Origin: Chlorocebus sabaeus
Taxonomy: Eukaryota > Chordata > Mammalia > Primates > Cercopithecidae
Assembly: GCF_047675955.1 (NCBI RefSeq)
Contig: NC_132910.1
Coordinates: 89,988,923-90,052,922, forward strand
Length of the DNA: 64,000 nucleotides
Reading direction: 5' to 3'
Of the stretch, positions 1 to 11,619 are shown piece by piece. The notes beneath the pieces were generated by a model that did not search any database, was not told the origin of the DNA, and saw only the letters and a list, made by a program, of their open reading frames with translations. Positions within the stretch are counted from its first letter, which is position 1. Every line of letters starts with the position of its first letter. Made by a program: the position numbers and the translations under genes.

Positions 1-465
1 GCTTTCTTTGGTAGGGATTAAAGGGGAGGTGTTGCCTACCTTCCTCCCGTGCTCTCTACTGGGAAGTGCTCCCTGCTCTGGTCACCACTCATGCTGTGGC
101 TGGTCACTGCCTGGTGCTCCTGGACACAGGCTCTTCAAATAGGATGCCACTTCTTCTCCAGGGAAAAAGGCAGAAAGGGAAGTAGACAGGGAGCATGTCC
201 CTTTGCTGTGCTGCCTCTTCATTCTCTGCTTCACTTGGCATAAGGCTACAGGGGGATGTGTGTCACATGTCCCTAAAAGTCTGGGGTAGTTAAAGGGAGT
301 TACTACACTGGAACAGACTCACAGCCATGTACTGAAGATGATGTTTCCCATAGCCTGGGGGAAAAGGACCCAGATAGGCAACTCACCTCAAGGAGGGGCA
401 CATTCCACTTCCTAACTCTGCTCTCCTGTCCTGAGGTCTGCCCTTCTCTCAAAAACACACCTTTT
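1..465. other. Unique non-coding stretch
   Basis: No repeat family or gene is recognised. A 64-codon open frame at 49-243 starts with a leucine/tryptophan-rich stretch, but nothing supports it as a gene: no family resemblance, no splice context and no upstream promoter signal. Confidence 0.5.
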
Positions 466-763
466 GGCTGGGTGTGGTGTTTCACACCTGTAATCTCAGC
501 ACTTTGGGAGGCCGAGGCGGGAGGATCACTTGAGGTCAGGAGTTTGAGACCAGCCCGGCCAACATGGCCAAAACCCATCTCTACTAAAAAATACAAAAAT
601 TAGCCAGGCATGGTGGCACACGCCTGTAATCCCAGCTACTCAGGAGGCTGAGGCACGAAAATTGCTTGAACCACTGAGGCAGAAGTTGCAGTGAGCCCAG
701 ATGGTTCCACTGCACTCCAGCCTGGGCAACAGCATGAGAATATGTCTTTAAAAAAAAAAAAGA
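466..763 (+). mobile_element. Alu element with extended 3' end
   Basis: Full-length dimeric Alu: left arm with the Pol III box region, middle A-rich linker (actaaaaaatacaaaaatta), right arm, then an A-tail ending near 762. A 13-base direct repeat, aaaacacaccttt, lies immediately before it (452-464) and again at 937-949. If that is the target-site duplication, the insertion also includes about 36 unique bases (763-798) and the GAAA array. This suggests readthrough (3' transduction), but later rearrangement is possible. Confidence 0.93.
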
Positions 764-798
764 AACCATGCCTTTCCTTCTGTTCCAGCTGCTCTCAC

Positions 799-932
<134 letters not shown>

Positions 933-1649
933 CAGGAAAACACACCTTTCCTTTAACTTCTGCAGCACAGACAATGCTATCAGGTCTTGTTTCATTTTCC
1001 TTTTCCCAAGCACATGAGAAGACTCCATCTCGGCCTTCCATGCAGGCATTGTGAGGGCCATGGGGTTCTGGGCAATGGGATATGACTGGAACTGACATTT
1101 GCCACTTCCAGGCCTGGGCATAAATCCCCTGCAGGAAAGGAAATCCCCTCCCTCTCTTCTCTGACCGCAGTTCCTTGAAGGTGACATGTTCTAGGAGGCA
1201 CTGCTACAAGATGGAGAGGTGCTGCCCACTCTACATCAGAGTTTGTGTTGTGAGCAAGGAGGAAACCCTCACAGTGCTACACCCCTGAGGTCCCAGGGCT
1301 ATTTGTGACCACACCATAGCCTTAATTACCCAGACAAATATCACCTGAGACTAAGGCTCTTCATCAACCCTTCAAGAAACCCTGCCCTCAGGTGTTAGGC
1401 TTACTCCAAAATCTATATTATTCCTTCTAGCTGTACATTTTACTAAATCTGAATTATTCATCTTAAATAATGCCCCAAAGAGAAAAGTGAGACTTTGGCA
1501 GAATAATGAGTGGTGACTTCAGAACTTTAAGCTCCAGCAAGATAGAGGAAAACATTGGCATTCTATATCCAAACTCTCCATTTTTTTCTCACTTGTATGG
1601 ATATGTTCACACATAATGCTCCCACACCATAATGCTACCCACAGGTAAA

Positions 1650-1650
<1 letters not shown>

Positions 1651-1685
<35 letters not shown>
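1651..1685 (+). repeat. (CA)n microsatellite
   Basis: About 17 uninterrupted CA units in otherwise unique sequence. Confidence 0.97.
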
Positions 1686-1687
<2 letters not shown>

Positions 1688-2879
1688 AAAGGACTAATAG
1701 TCTCAGACCAGGAGTCATAAACACGAACGTCTGAAGCAGCCATACAGAAAATGCCAGTATTGAAACAGACTGTGCACAAAGCTGTGGAAAACTGGCTGAG
1801 CCGTGCCTTGTCTGAAGGAAGCAGCTCTTTCCCCGTCTCCCCAGCCGTTACCGTGCAAGCTGCGGGTCAGTGTGGCCAGATCTTCCAATCCTTTAAAAAA
1901 AATTAATATCTAAGTTTCTATAGAAACTCTCCAAAGTTTTACAACGTGGCAACTATGTACTTCAAATAAAATTTTTTAAAAAGCTTTGCATGCCAAATAC
2001 AACTGAGCTGCCTGGTAGGCATGCCCATGTTATGTAGGCCTACCGTTTTGCGTCATCTTCCCCAATCGTGTATGATTGATTTAGCTCCTGCCCTGTAGTT
2101 TGCAAGGCTGCCTCTCTCACAGGAAAGTGAATACCTAATTATGCAGGGTAATTGTTTTTCTTTATCACCTATCCTCTCCATCTGCAAATTCAAATTGCGC
2201 CCCCATGGCCACTGGAAATAAGAATCCAACCCATTGATAAGTCATATACATCTTACATTTTGACTGTGGCTCCCTTAGCTACACCCAGGCAGCCTCCAGC
2301 TTCTAGATTACCATATGCAAGGATTCCATTAAATTCTTAACCAGCACTGCCCTTGCTGCTGCCTCCGTGAGGCAAGGGAGCGCCATTAATGATGATGGCC
2401 TCACACCTCTCTCTCTCATCCAAATACTCCTATGAGCAACAGCCTACAAGTGTGAAATAATAGTCAGAAATTAGAACTGTGTTTTTGTGCCTGCACTACA
2501 ATTTTTCTGAGAACAAGGCTAGCTAGCTTTTAGAAGGATCAAACAGAATTTGAAAATCACCCGACTTTATGTGCCAAGAGCTTTAAGAATATCAAACATT
2601 TCTTACCATTTGCAAGCAAATGGGTCAGAAGATTTTTCCGCGATTATCTCCTCCAGAAAAGAGCAGTTTGAAACCAGAGAAAATGGGTGTTACGAAGAAA
2701 AAAAAAAAAACTAAGAGAACAAGAAAGTCAGTCCCTGAGATATCTCAGAAATTGAGATGGAATAACTTTCTTCTACCACACATGTGAGCTCCAAAGCACA
2801 AGAGAGGTTGCATTTCAAGCAGAAAGCTCTTTTCAAAGCACAAATGTTGGAAAAACAGACCAAGACATCAGCGCATTCT

Positions 2880-3340
2880 AAACACAGCTGTGTTTGTCCA
2901 CACCTACTCTTGCCAGGCTGTGTTTGATTTAACCTGGCAACCCAGGGGTGAAAGGCTGCCGCATCCAATTACTCAGTTTCCGAGGCCCCTGTCTCCCAGC
3001 ATTGTTATTGTTGATGTTTGATAGAGTAAATTGACCCATTATTAAATGTTGCAACCAACAGAGAGGTTTTAATAACCTTTCGAAGTTTTGTATTAAATGT
3101 GTTTTTACAGGGCTGTAATTTGTATTCATCCCAGGGGAAAAAAAAAAAAAAAAAGCCACTATTCTGGGTGCCGTGGGCTGCGCCTGCTGGGGTGAGTCTT
3201 ACCACCACTCTGCTCCAGCCTCGGTTTAATGCATGAGTCACAGCTGTCTCTGGGATAACGTATTTATTAGCACTGGGGGGAAAAAAAGAAAGGAAAACAG
3301 GTTGTATGATTTGCCAATCAGTTGGGCTCTGCAAGTTGGA
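2880..3340. promoter_or_regulatory. Candidate conserved non-coding element
   Basis: Repeat-free sequence with clustered AT-rich motifs (ccaattactc, tgacccattattaaatg, cgtatttattagc) around a GC-richer patch, the usual look of developmental enhancers. This is by-eye judgement only; no alignment was available and no target gene is visible. Confidence 0.25.
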
Positions 3341-5604
3341 GAGTTCAGCAGGCTTTTTTGAGTGTTCTGGGTCACCTAGGAGTGAAGAGCCTACAGAAGT
3401 TGTCAGGAAAGTATAAAGCCCCAGGTTGTCATCAGGATAATGAGCCCACGCCCTAGCTGGACTGGTTATCTCAGGCCTGCATCATAGGCAGAGGAAGTTT
3501 ACAACAGAGAGCTTAAGGTGCAGTGTCAGCGTGTCCCTAGTTAGGGCCTGAGGGTACAACCGACTGAGCATCAGCATCCGATAGATAACAACAAAAGCCA
3601 TTATCTCTCTCTCGGCTGGGCTGCCAAGTGCCCGGGCCAGGATTGCCTGGTGTTTGCAGTTTCCATAGCAGCACTGTTTTGTTCTAGCTGGCAAAGTACA
3701 CGGAGAGGACGGATAAACATTGCAGGAAATGACACGAACAACCCAAGTACTGAGCCTAGAATCTCATGGCAGTCTCTGCCCTTTGTGAGTCAGCGGCGGA
3801 GGTGAGGACGGACACATTTCAGGAGATGCCTGGAAACTAACAGCGCCTTCAATCACAGCACCTGGCTAAACCCAGCCATCCCTCCAAGACTAGAGCTCTG
3901 GGTCTCTACTCCGTTTCCCAGAGCGTTGGAAACACATACAGTGCATTCGGAACGCCGATAAAATGTGGAGAGAGCCCCTGCACAGGCAAAGTGAGGGGTG
4001 GGAGTGAGGTGCTGCTGTTCTCAGCTGCCCAGAACTCACTGAAGCCCTGGCTTGTCTTCCACCTCAGTGCTGCACGGATACAGAGGGGTCTCTGAAGTGC
4101 GGGTCACTGATTTGGAACATAAGGCTCCATGCCTGTGTGTTTATACCTGCAGGGCGCCAACACCTCCACCCCTTGCACTGGAGACTGCTAGGGAGGGTTT
4201 GAAATTGGGGGCGATACATTGTTCAGATCCATTATTTGCTGGGCGTATAGCTACTACTCGCTACTAAGTAAGAGAAAAGAAGACCTGGTCCCAGCCTTAT
4301 GTATTAATCACGTAGTATGTAATAGGTCTAATTTGCTTTAATTTCAGTTTTCATCTATTGGATAGAAACTGAACTAGTTGTCTCAGAATAGGAAGCAGAG
4401 TTCTCGGCCACTAAGGAAGCCCAGCAATTTCTTGATATTATAATATCAAAGCACCTCAATGGTGTTTTCAGTGTTAAAGAAAAATCATCTAATTTAAAGA
4501 TTCTTAATTATTTTCATGCCATCCTCTCACTGTCATCATTGTCTCAAGCTGACACATGGGAGAAATGGAAGGTAACATTAAGTTTTATGTTTGCCAAAGG
4601 TCATAAATGTCAAATTAAGGGTGAGAGGTCACAAACTCATCCACAAGTCTAGATGATATTTCTTGTTCCCAACCCTGTGTAAACACAGAGGGTTTAATGC
4701 AAATACATTGGCCACCTCCGTCCTCCCTCTTCTGGGATGTGGTTGCTATAATATTACTTCTCTTTTATGGATTAAGCTAAACGTACCCTGTGTAACCTAA
4801 AGGCTTCCCTGGCTGAATATCAGTGCCTTTGGGCTTTCAGGTTAATGGGACTAAATGTCTTTCTTTTAGGTAAGCCAAAAAATATTACGGTCTCAGCTAG
4901 ACCTAAATGACAAAATGGGTAGGAGATTACATCTAGAATAGAGGGAGTTAAGGGAAATCCACATATTTAAACCTGCACAGTAAACAAAGGGCAAGTGTAC
5001 TAAGAACCGGTCTTAGCAATGATTAAAAAACCAGATTTCACTGGTCTTTGTTTCTCTAGAATCATAGCCAGTCGCCAGGCATATTGTAAGTCCTCATAAT
5101 TATTTGTTGAATTAATGATCCTCTCAGGGCTCCAGCAGCAGAATGGAAAGAAGCATCTGGAGTGTGGTGGAAAGCACCTGAGACTCAGGCTGCTCAGCCT
5201 CTGGTCCACTCCTCCTGAATCCTGGTGGGGAGCACAGCCTCCAGGGGCCCTTGGTTTCATGGTCGCTATCCTGCTGCTACCTGACTGATGCTGGAAACCA
5301 AGGTAGGTCAGGCCTTGAGGTGGAAGTGAGGCAACAGTTTCTGCCCTTGTTTTCCACGACTAGGTAAGAACTTATTCTTCCTAGTTAAGGGTTAAAAGCA
5401 AGAACTCTAAAAACTTATCTCCCTGCAGTCTCTCGGGAAACAAATATGTCACCATCCACATCATCTCATGTTCATGGCAGCCCTCTGTTTGACTTTAGAC
5501 AAAGCACTCCCAAGACTGAGCTGGTGGGAGAAAAAACAAACAAACAAACATCAAAACAAAGCAAAAAACCCCTGCCATCTAGGTCCTTATACTTTGATAT
5601 TAAT

Positions 5605-5815
5605 CATAGTTTAAAGAGCATTTAGTAACTGCCATGCACTGTGCTAAGCATGTTCCTAACATCTGATTTATTCTTCACTCCTGTAAATGGACAGAGCTCA
5701 GAGAGGTGACATAGCTTGCCCTGGGTCACACAGCTAGCAAGTGATGGAGCTGAAATTGGAATCCAGGTTTGACTGACTCAAAATTCCAGGCATGCTCTTT
5801 ACCATTACAGCAAGC
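5605..5815 (-). mobile_element. MIR element
   Basis: Antisense match to the MIR consensus. The tRNA-derived part reads through the conserved core 'ggtcacacagctagcaagtg', then ggaatccaggtttgactgact and the ctctttaccattacagc end. The ctgtgctaagcatgtt end is on the left. An old mammalian-wide SINE, transcriptionally dead. Confidence 0.85.
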
Positions 5816-6287
5816 TGTCCCCGCCAGCCTACGGCAAGAGACAGCACACGCACTACGTAAATGATAAAGGAGCCTACAGTGTTTCATCCACCACTTCCCA
5901 GACAGGCAAGAGGGAAACGCATTTGAAAGGCTCAGAATTTTTTAAAAATTTTTTGAATAGGTAAAACATTTACAGGTGTCAAAAAAATCAAACAGTCTGC
6001 AGAGGTTCAGAGTGAAACATCTTATTCCCATCCTGTCCTCCACCAGCTCTCTATCCTCTTTATTGGATTTGTAAGGTATCCTTCAGAGTTCCTTTATGCA
6101 AATACACACACATGTGAACATACATATTTTTCTTTCTTGTTTTTCACAAAAGGCAATGCACTCTACATACTGTTCTGCACCTTGGGCTTTTCTTTTTCCA
6201 TTTGCCATTTCATTTAACCAAAGACTTGTCAGCCTTTCCATACCAATGCATACAGACCTTCCTTTTTTGTTTTTCTTCTTTTTTGTC

Positions 6288-6456
6288 TTTTTTTTTGAGA
6301 CAGAGTCTCGCTCTGTCACCCAGGCTGGAGTGCAGTGGTGCGATCTCGGCTCACTGCAACCTCCACCTCCTGGGTTCAAACGATTATCCTGCCTCACCCT
6401 CCCAAGTAGCTGGGACTACAGGCACCCGCCACCATGCCGGGCTAATTTTTTGTATT
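6288..6456 (-). mobile_element. Partial Alu (5'-truncated)
   Basis: Poly-T tail followed by antisense right arm and middle linker, stopping at ttttttgtattgcaat. The left arm is missing. Inserted into the antisense L1M. Confidence 0.92.
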
Positions 6457-6663
6457 GCAATAGAGTATAGCTTAGCATTTCACTGTAATTTATTTAAGCA
6501 GTTCCATATTAATGAACAATTGAATTGCTTCTGATCTCTTCTACTAAAAATAATGGTACAATGAATAACTTTGAACATATACCATTTGACATGTGTGCCA
6601 GTATATATCTGTATGGTAAAATCCTAAAAGTGGATTGCTAGATCAAAAGATGTACGTGTTTGT

Positions 6664-6965
6664 GGCCAGACAGGGTGGTTCACACCTGTAATCCCAGCAC
6701 TTTCAGGGGCCGAGGCAGGCAAATCGTGTGAGCCCAAGAGTTTGAGACCAGCCTGGGCAACACAGTGAGACTCTATCTCTACAAAAAACAAAAAAACTAG
6801 CCAGGAGTGCTGGCATGCACCTTTAGTCCCAGGTACTTGGGAGGCTGAGGCAGAAGGATTGCTTGAGCCCGGGAGGTTGAAGCTACAGTGAGCCGTGATC
6901 CTGCCACTGCATTCCAGCCTGGGTGACAGAGTAAGACCCCCCTCTCTAAATAAATAAATAAATAA
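6664..6965 (+). mobile_element. Alu (J-like)
   Basis: Full-length dimeric Alu with J-type features (gagtttgagaccagcctgggcaacac, ctctacaaaaaac) and a TAAA-repeat tail. Inserted in the antisense L1M. Confidence 0.93.
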
Positions 6966-6968
6966 GTG

Positions 6969-7073
6969 TTTGCAATTTAAACAGGTATTGCTAATACCCT
7001 TCTGTCTAGTGTCTCACAAGGACACAATCAAGGCTTCAGCTTAGGCTATGGCAATACCTATTTAAATTGCAAA
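6969..7073. repeat. Imperfect inverted repeat with filler
   Basis: Left arm 6969-6998 is L1-derived. Right arm 7044-7073 is nearly its reverse complement (20 central bases with one mismatch: gcaatttaaacaggtattgc against gcaatacctatttaaattgc). The 45-base filler between them resembles an LTR-like stretch also found near 8921-8960. Confidence 0.75.
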
Positions 7074-7810
7074 AACAAGGTGTTTTGTTTTTTGGGTTTT
7101 TTGGTTTCGATGTTTTAGGGAGAGTATTTGAGAAGTTATGTGTAATCCTTGTTTTCAAAAGGCACATCATCTAATTAGGAAAGGCCTGAAATCCACGCAT
7201 GACGTGGAAGGATCAAAATTGGAGGCAAACATCCTAACTTTGCTAAGGGATTGGCTAAAAATAGGAACAATACTAATTCACCAAAACTATTCATTATTTG
7301 TTCATCCATCAACATTCTTATTACATTTTTATTTCAGAGGTAGAAAAACAAGGATGGACTAGAGTGAATGAAGGTTGAGTGGACATTGATTTCTGTTTGG
7401 GGATCTATGTGGCTCTAGGGGAGCTGATTCTATCCCAGGAATGGAGCCCCAGAGATTTTCTACACCAGTCAGCACTTTCCATTCCCCTGATCAAAATGCT
7501 GGGCTCAGAGGTGAGCACTGTAGGCTAAGCAGGCCCATCAGTGTGATTCTCAGGGTTTTGCTTGGAACTTTAGGATAAAAGTATTTTCTCTTCCTTTGGA
7601 AAGTCTGAAATAAAATCATTTTTGTTACCATGAGGAGAGTGAGAGGGAAATAAAACTTTTTAAATTAAAGAAACCCCTAGCTAGCATCCTGATGATTTTG
7701 TGTACCTTTGGATCAACCTCACATGAAGCCCAGTTTACCGATAAACAATGCAGTGGCATGAGCCAGTAATATTCCTTTATCACTCGAGAGAATGTCTGTG
7801 ACTCGATATG
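7074..7810. other. Unique non-coding stretch
   Basis: No repeat family or gene recognised; AT-rich with short T and A runs. Confidence 0.45.
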
Positions 7811-8303
7811 GGCCAGGTGCAATGGCTCATGCCTATAATCCCAGTACTTTGGATTTTTTTTTTTTTTTTTAGGTTTTTTGTTGTTGTTGGGAGTGTTAGT
7901 ATTTTTAGTAGAGATGGGGTTTCACCATGTTGCCCAGGCTGGTCTCAAATTCCTGAGCTCAGGCAATCCACCCACCTCAGCCTCCCAAGGTGCTAGGATT
8001 ATAGTGAGCAACATCGCCCAGCCAATCCCAGCACTTTGGGAGGCAGAGGCAGGTGATTCGCTTGAACTTAGAAGTTCAAGAACAGCCTGGGCAACAGAGG
8101 GAAACTCTATCTCTACAAAAAAAAAAAAAAAAAATTATCTAGATGTGGTGGTGTACTCCTCTAGTCCCAATTACTCAGGAGGCTGAGATGGGAGGATTGC
8201 TTGAGCCCAGAAGGCGGAGGTTGCAGTGAGCCAAGATCGCACTATTGCACTCCAGCCTGGGTGACAGAGCAAGACTGTGTCTCAAAAATAAAAATAAAAA
8301 AGA
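7811..8303 (+). mobile_element. Alu (J-like) split by a nested Alu monomer
   Basis: The outer Alu begins at 7811, breaks at 7853 and resumes at 8024. The words aatcccagtactttgga (7837-7853) and aatcccagcactttggg (8024-8040) are the target-site duplication of the inner insertion. A-rich linker of 18 A near 8118-8135; tail is AAAAT-type. Confidence 0.92.
7854..8023 (-). mobile_element. Alu left monomer nested in an Alu
   Basis: Poly-T of about 17, a gtt-repeat linker, then one antisense Alu left arm ending ...catcgcccagcc. No right arm is present. Flanked by a duplicated stretch of the host Alu, so it entered as a monomer or was 3'-shortened. Confidence 0.9.
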
Positions 8304-8789
8304 ATTGATCTGTTGATATGGAAGTCTTCTCATGAGGTTGTCAGTGTTTGAACTAGACCTGCGGACATACAGGAATTGAATGATACAGCGAGCTGGTGAG
8401 AATATTCCAGGAAAGATGTGATCTCAGCAAAGGCAGGAACACCCTGCAGTGCTTTCCCTCCATTTTGTGGGATCTACCTTCTGCCTCCCCTGCAGCAGCC
8501 TCATTCTGTATCTACCAAGTAATCATTGTCTGATTTATAACCAGGCCCAATCTTAAAGCTTGTTACCATTAACTATGTAAGTTCAATTTCATTGCAATTT
8601 ATTTTCTCTTTTCATCTAACTTTTGAGTTTATCCTAAATAGAAGGCATGTCCTATTCCAGATAGTCAGAAAAATTTGCCTTTAAGACCTAAGCTGATATT
8701 AAGCAGGAAAGTTCATTCAGCTCACTTTGGAAGTAGTTTGGTTTTTGACAGGATAATAGGACAGAGATGGAAAAAAAAGGGCGGGGGGG
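8304..8789. other. Unique non-coding stretch
   Basis: No recognisable repeat or gene. Confidence 0.45.
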
Positions 8790-8794
8790 ATATG

Positions 8795-9215
8795 GTTTTT
8801 AGTGTTATCTATTGCTGTGTAACTATTTTACTACAAACTTAGTAGCTTTAAAAAGAAAACATTTGTTATCCCATAGTTTTTGTGGGTCAGAATCCAGGCA
8901 TGGCTTAGCTGGTCTTCTCTTTAGGGTCTCACAAGGATACAATCAAGGTGCTGGCTAAGGCTTTGCTCTCATCTGAGACTCAACTGAGGAAGCATCTGCT
9001 CTCAACTCTGATTGTTGGCAAATGCAGCTCCTTGTGGTTGTAGGACTGTGGGAGCTTTAGTATTTTGCTGAATATTGGCCAGAAGTAGCCCTCGGCTGCC
9101 ACTGGCCATCTGCAGTTCCTAGCTGCAAGGGGTTCCCCAACATGGCTTCTTGCTTCTTCAAAGCTAGCAAGGGAGAAAAAGAGGCTCCCACAAGATGGGA
9201 GTCCTGGGTGGCCCC
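8795..9215. mobile_element. Ancient LTR-like repeat, family uncertain
   Basis: Carries words common to an old interspersed LTR-like family: tattgctgtgtaac..., acttagtagcttt, tgggtcagaatcc, gggtctcacaaggatacaatc and ctccttgtggttgtaggactg. I could not assign orientation or name with confidence. Confidence 0.5.
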
Positions 9216-9229
9216 TTCTCTACAGCTCC

Positions 9230-10372
9230 AGGCAGCCACCATCCTGTTGAAACCAAGGTGATGGGTCCCCCACCCATATTTGAAACCAAAGAGGCAGCCT
9301 TGATGATCTCCAAATCACCTTTAGTGTTATTATTCCCTCATCTTGAAGAAAAGCATGCTTTTGCAGCCAAATTGCCGTATGGTTCACTCCTGTAGGATCT
9401 AAGAAGTCCAACAGCCTTTCTTCATTTCATCCTGTCTCCATCCCTTCAAACTGGCAGTGTTTCTGCTAGACTGGCTAAATAGGTCCGTGGTTCACCCCCA
9501 CACCAGCCTCCATATCAAATGGCTATTCAATCATACCCTTAATGTTCTCTCCTGAGCACACTTCCTCATTTTTTGCAATATGGACAGGCTAAGGTTTCCC
9601 AGATCTTTAGGTTTTGGTTCCTTTTTGCTTAACAATTCTTTCTTCAACTTATTTCTCTCTTCTCATATTTTACTATAAGCACTTTAGAGGAACCAAGCCA
9701 CTTTTTAATGCTTTGCTTGGAAGTCAGTTAAATATCCAATTTAATCACTTACAAGTTCTACTTTCCACAAAACAACAGAACACAAACACAATTCATCCAA
9801 TTTCTTTGTCACTTTATGGCCAGGACTGCCTTTCTTCCAGTTTCCACTAACATATCCCTCATTTCTATCTGAGACCTCACCAGAATGGCCTTAACCGTCC
9901 ATAGTTCTACCAACATCCTGTTCATGATTATTCATGTATTCTTTAAGAAGATGGAAGCTTTCTCTAACAGCTCTCCTCTTTTCTTTCTAAGCTCTCACCA
10001 GAATCACCTTTAACAACTGAGATTCACAGCAATGTCAGCTTTTTCTAGCATAGACCTCATCAGGGGTGTCCAATCTTTTGCCTTTCCTGGGCCACATTGG
10101 AAGAAGAATTGTCTTAGGCCACACATAAAATACACTAACACTAACCATAGCCAATGAGCTTAAAAAAAAAAAAGGCAAAAAAAATCTCATAATACTTTAA
10201 GAAAGTTTACAGATTTGTGTTGGGCCGCATTCAAAGCCATCCTGGGCGTCATGTGGCCCATGGGCTGTGGGTTGGATAAGCTTGGTCTACATATTACCCA
10301 GTTTCAGAGCCACTTCCACATTTTTACGTATTTGTTACGGCAGCATCCCCATTTCCCAGTACCAATTTCTTC
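9230..10372 (-). mobile_element. MaLR internal region, antisense, with MER30 inserted
   Basis: Both sides of MER30 (9230-10060 and 10285-10372) resemble antisense THE1/MST-type internal sequence. Examples are agaaaagcatgcttttg, ctccagtttccactaac, gagacctcaccagaatggcc, and agccacttccacattttta followed by agtaccaatttctt at the LTR junction. It is decayed and has no intact open frame. Confidence 0.65.
10061..10284 (+). mobile_element. MER30 (hAT-Charlie DNA transposon remnant)
   Basis: Near full-length, non-autonomous: begins caggggtgtccaatctttt and ends gggttggataagcttg, with the A-rich centre and 'ttgggccgcattcaaagcc'. The flanks gacctcat and gtctacat look like a worn 8-base duplication (5 of 8). 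It sits inside the antisense MaLR internal region. Confidence 0.85.
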
Positions 10373-10737
10373 ATTAGTCTGCTCAGGCTGCCATAACAAC
10401 ATTCCACAGACTGGGTGGCTTTCACAACAGAAATCTATTTTCTCACAGTTTGGGAGGCTGAGAGTCTATGATCAAAGTGCCAGAGGTTGGGTTTCTCTTG
10501 AGGCCTCTCTTCTTGGCTTGCAGATGGTCGCCATCTTGCTGTGTGCTCACTCAGAAAACTCTGCACCCACGTCCCTAGTATCTATTCTTCTTATCAGAAT
10601 ACTAGTAGTATTGAAATAGCCACCCCCCTTATGACTTCATTTAGACTTAATTACCGCCTAAAAGTCCCTATCTGCAAATACAGCCATTAAGGACTTCCAC
10701 CTATGAATTTTGAAGGGATGCAATTTAGTCTATAACA
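10371..10737 (-). mobile_element. MaLR-type LTR (MLT1/MST-like), antisense
   Basis: Antisense LTR: attagtctgctcaggctgcc ... actgggtggctttcacaaca ... cagatggtcgccatc ... ttagtctataaca. It abuts matching internal sequence on its left, so this is the 5' LTR of a minus-strand provirus remnant. No second matching LTR was found to its left. Confidence 0.8.
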
Positions 10738-10949
10738 ATGACCCACCTTCACCAGATACGACATTTACATGACCACAAGCACAACAAACTTTTCTGCTGT
10801 GCCTGCTTCTTTCAACATATTCGTGCTCACCATCAGGACTGGTAGAAATTAGAGTTTGTTTATAGCCATATGGGAGACCTTGAGTTTTTTCCTGAGTGCG
10901 TTCATGGGGCATGCATTTGTGTCTGTCTGTGTGTGGTACTCAGCTCCAA

Positions 10950-11270
10950 GGCCTTGTAACAGAGATGATGTATCCCCACCGAAGAAAATTGACGGTCAGA
11001 ATAAGAAGACGAAGCCAATTTGTCACTTAATGCAAAGCCTGATTGTGCGGCAACAACAGCCTCACACTGGGATTGATTACAAACAAGATGGCACTTCCCT
11101 GTGGGCTGCCTCGCGTGTTATTGTAAATAAATACCATTCGTTTTAGAATCTGCATTACTGCAGAGGACAGATTATACCTCAGCGCCCTAGGTATACAGTA
11201 AATATCCCAGGGAGTACAATGGCCCTTCTCAACCCTCAATAGGAGCTTCACCTAATATGACACAGTTTCA
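10950..11270. promoter_or_regulatory. Candidate conserved non-coding element
   Basis: Repeat-free, balanced composition, with motif-like words (tgacggtcag, gggattgattacaaac, ttgtaaataaatacc) and retained CpGs (gcctcgcgtg). A by-eye call only. Confidence 0.25.
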
Positions 11271-11619
11271 TAAATAAAATCAGGCTGTAGCACAGAGCCA
11301 TGAGAACAGAAATGAACACAGAGTCTGACTGATATTAGGGATTCATCTCCATGAAGGGCATGCTTTAAAGTGTGGTGGGATTTTGTTCCAAGCGGCCCAG
11401 GGGCCCTCAGTAGCTGTAAGGCATTTTTGATTTCTCCCTGGCAGTGAAGCCCAGGAGAACTGCTTGATACCTAAGAGTATTTCCTGAAAATCAGAGTTCG
11501 GTTTTCAAGATGAAAATAAATCTGTTAAATTTTTTTGAATATCTCCTTGCCCTTGCCCTGACTGTTCCAAATCTGTCATCCTGCGATCTTCAAATAAATA
11601 AATAATTTTAACCAAGAAA

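Larger units (their letters stand above)
950..5600. other. Repeat-poor unique block (4.6 kb)
   Basis: No Alu or L1 is recognised in over 4.5 kb, which stands out against the Alu density elsewhere. It holds a CA microsatellite (1651-1685), short A-runs (2701-2711, 3138-3154) and a CAAA-rich patch at 5531-5570. AT-rich homeodomain-like words (attaat, caatta, taatta-type) recur, strongest near 2880-3340. No coding frame is convincing. Confidence 0.55.
5936..6998 (-). mobile_element. Old L1 (L1M-type) 3' end, antisense, cut by two Alus
   Basis: Three pieces (5936-6287, 6457-6663, 6966-6998) read in order as the antisense of an L1M ORF2 end and 3' UTR. Landmarks are tgttctgcaccttgg, aatggtacaatgaataac and cctaaaagtggattgctaga. 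Two Alus interrupt it. Its left-hand end is ragged and its right end runs into an inverted duplication at 6969-7073. Confidence 0.8.
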
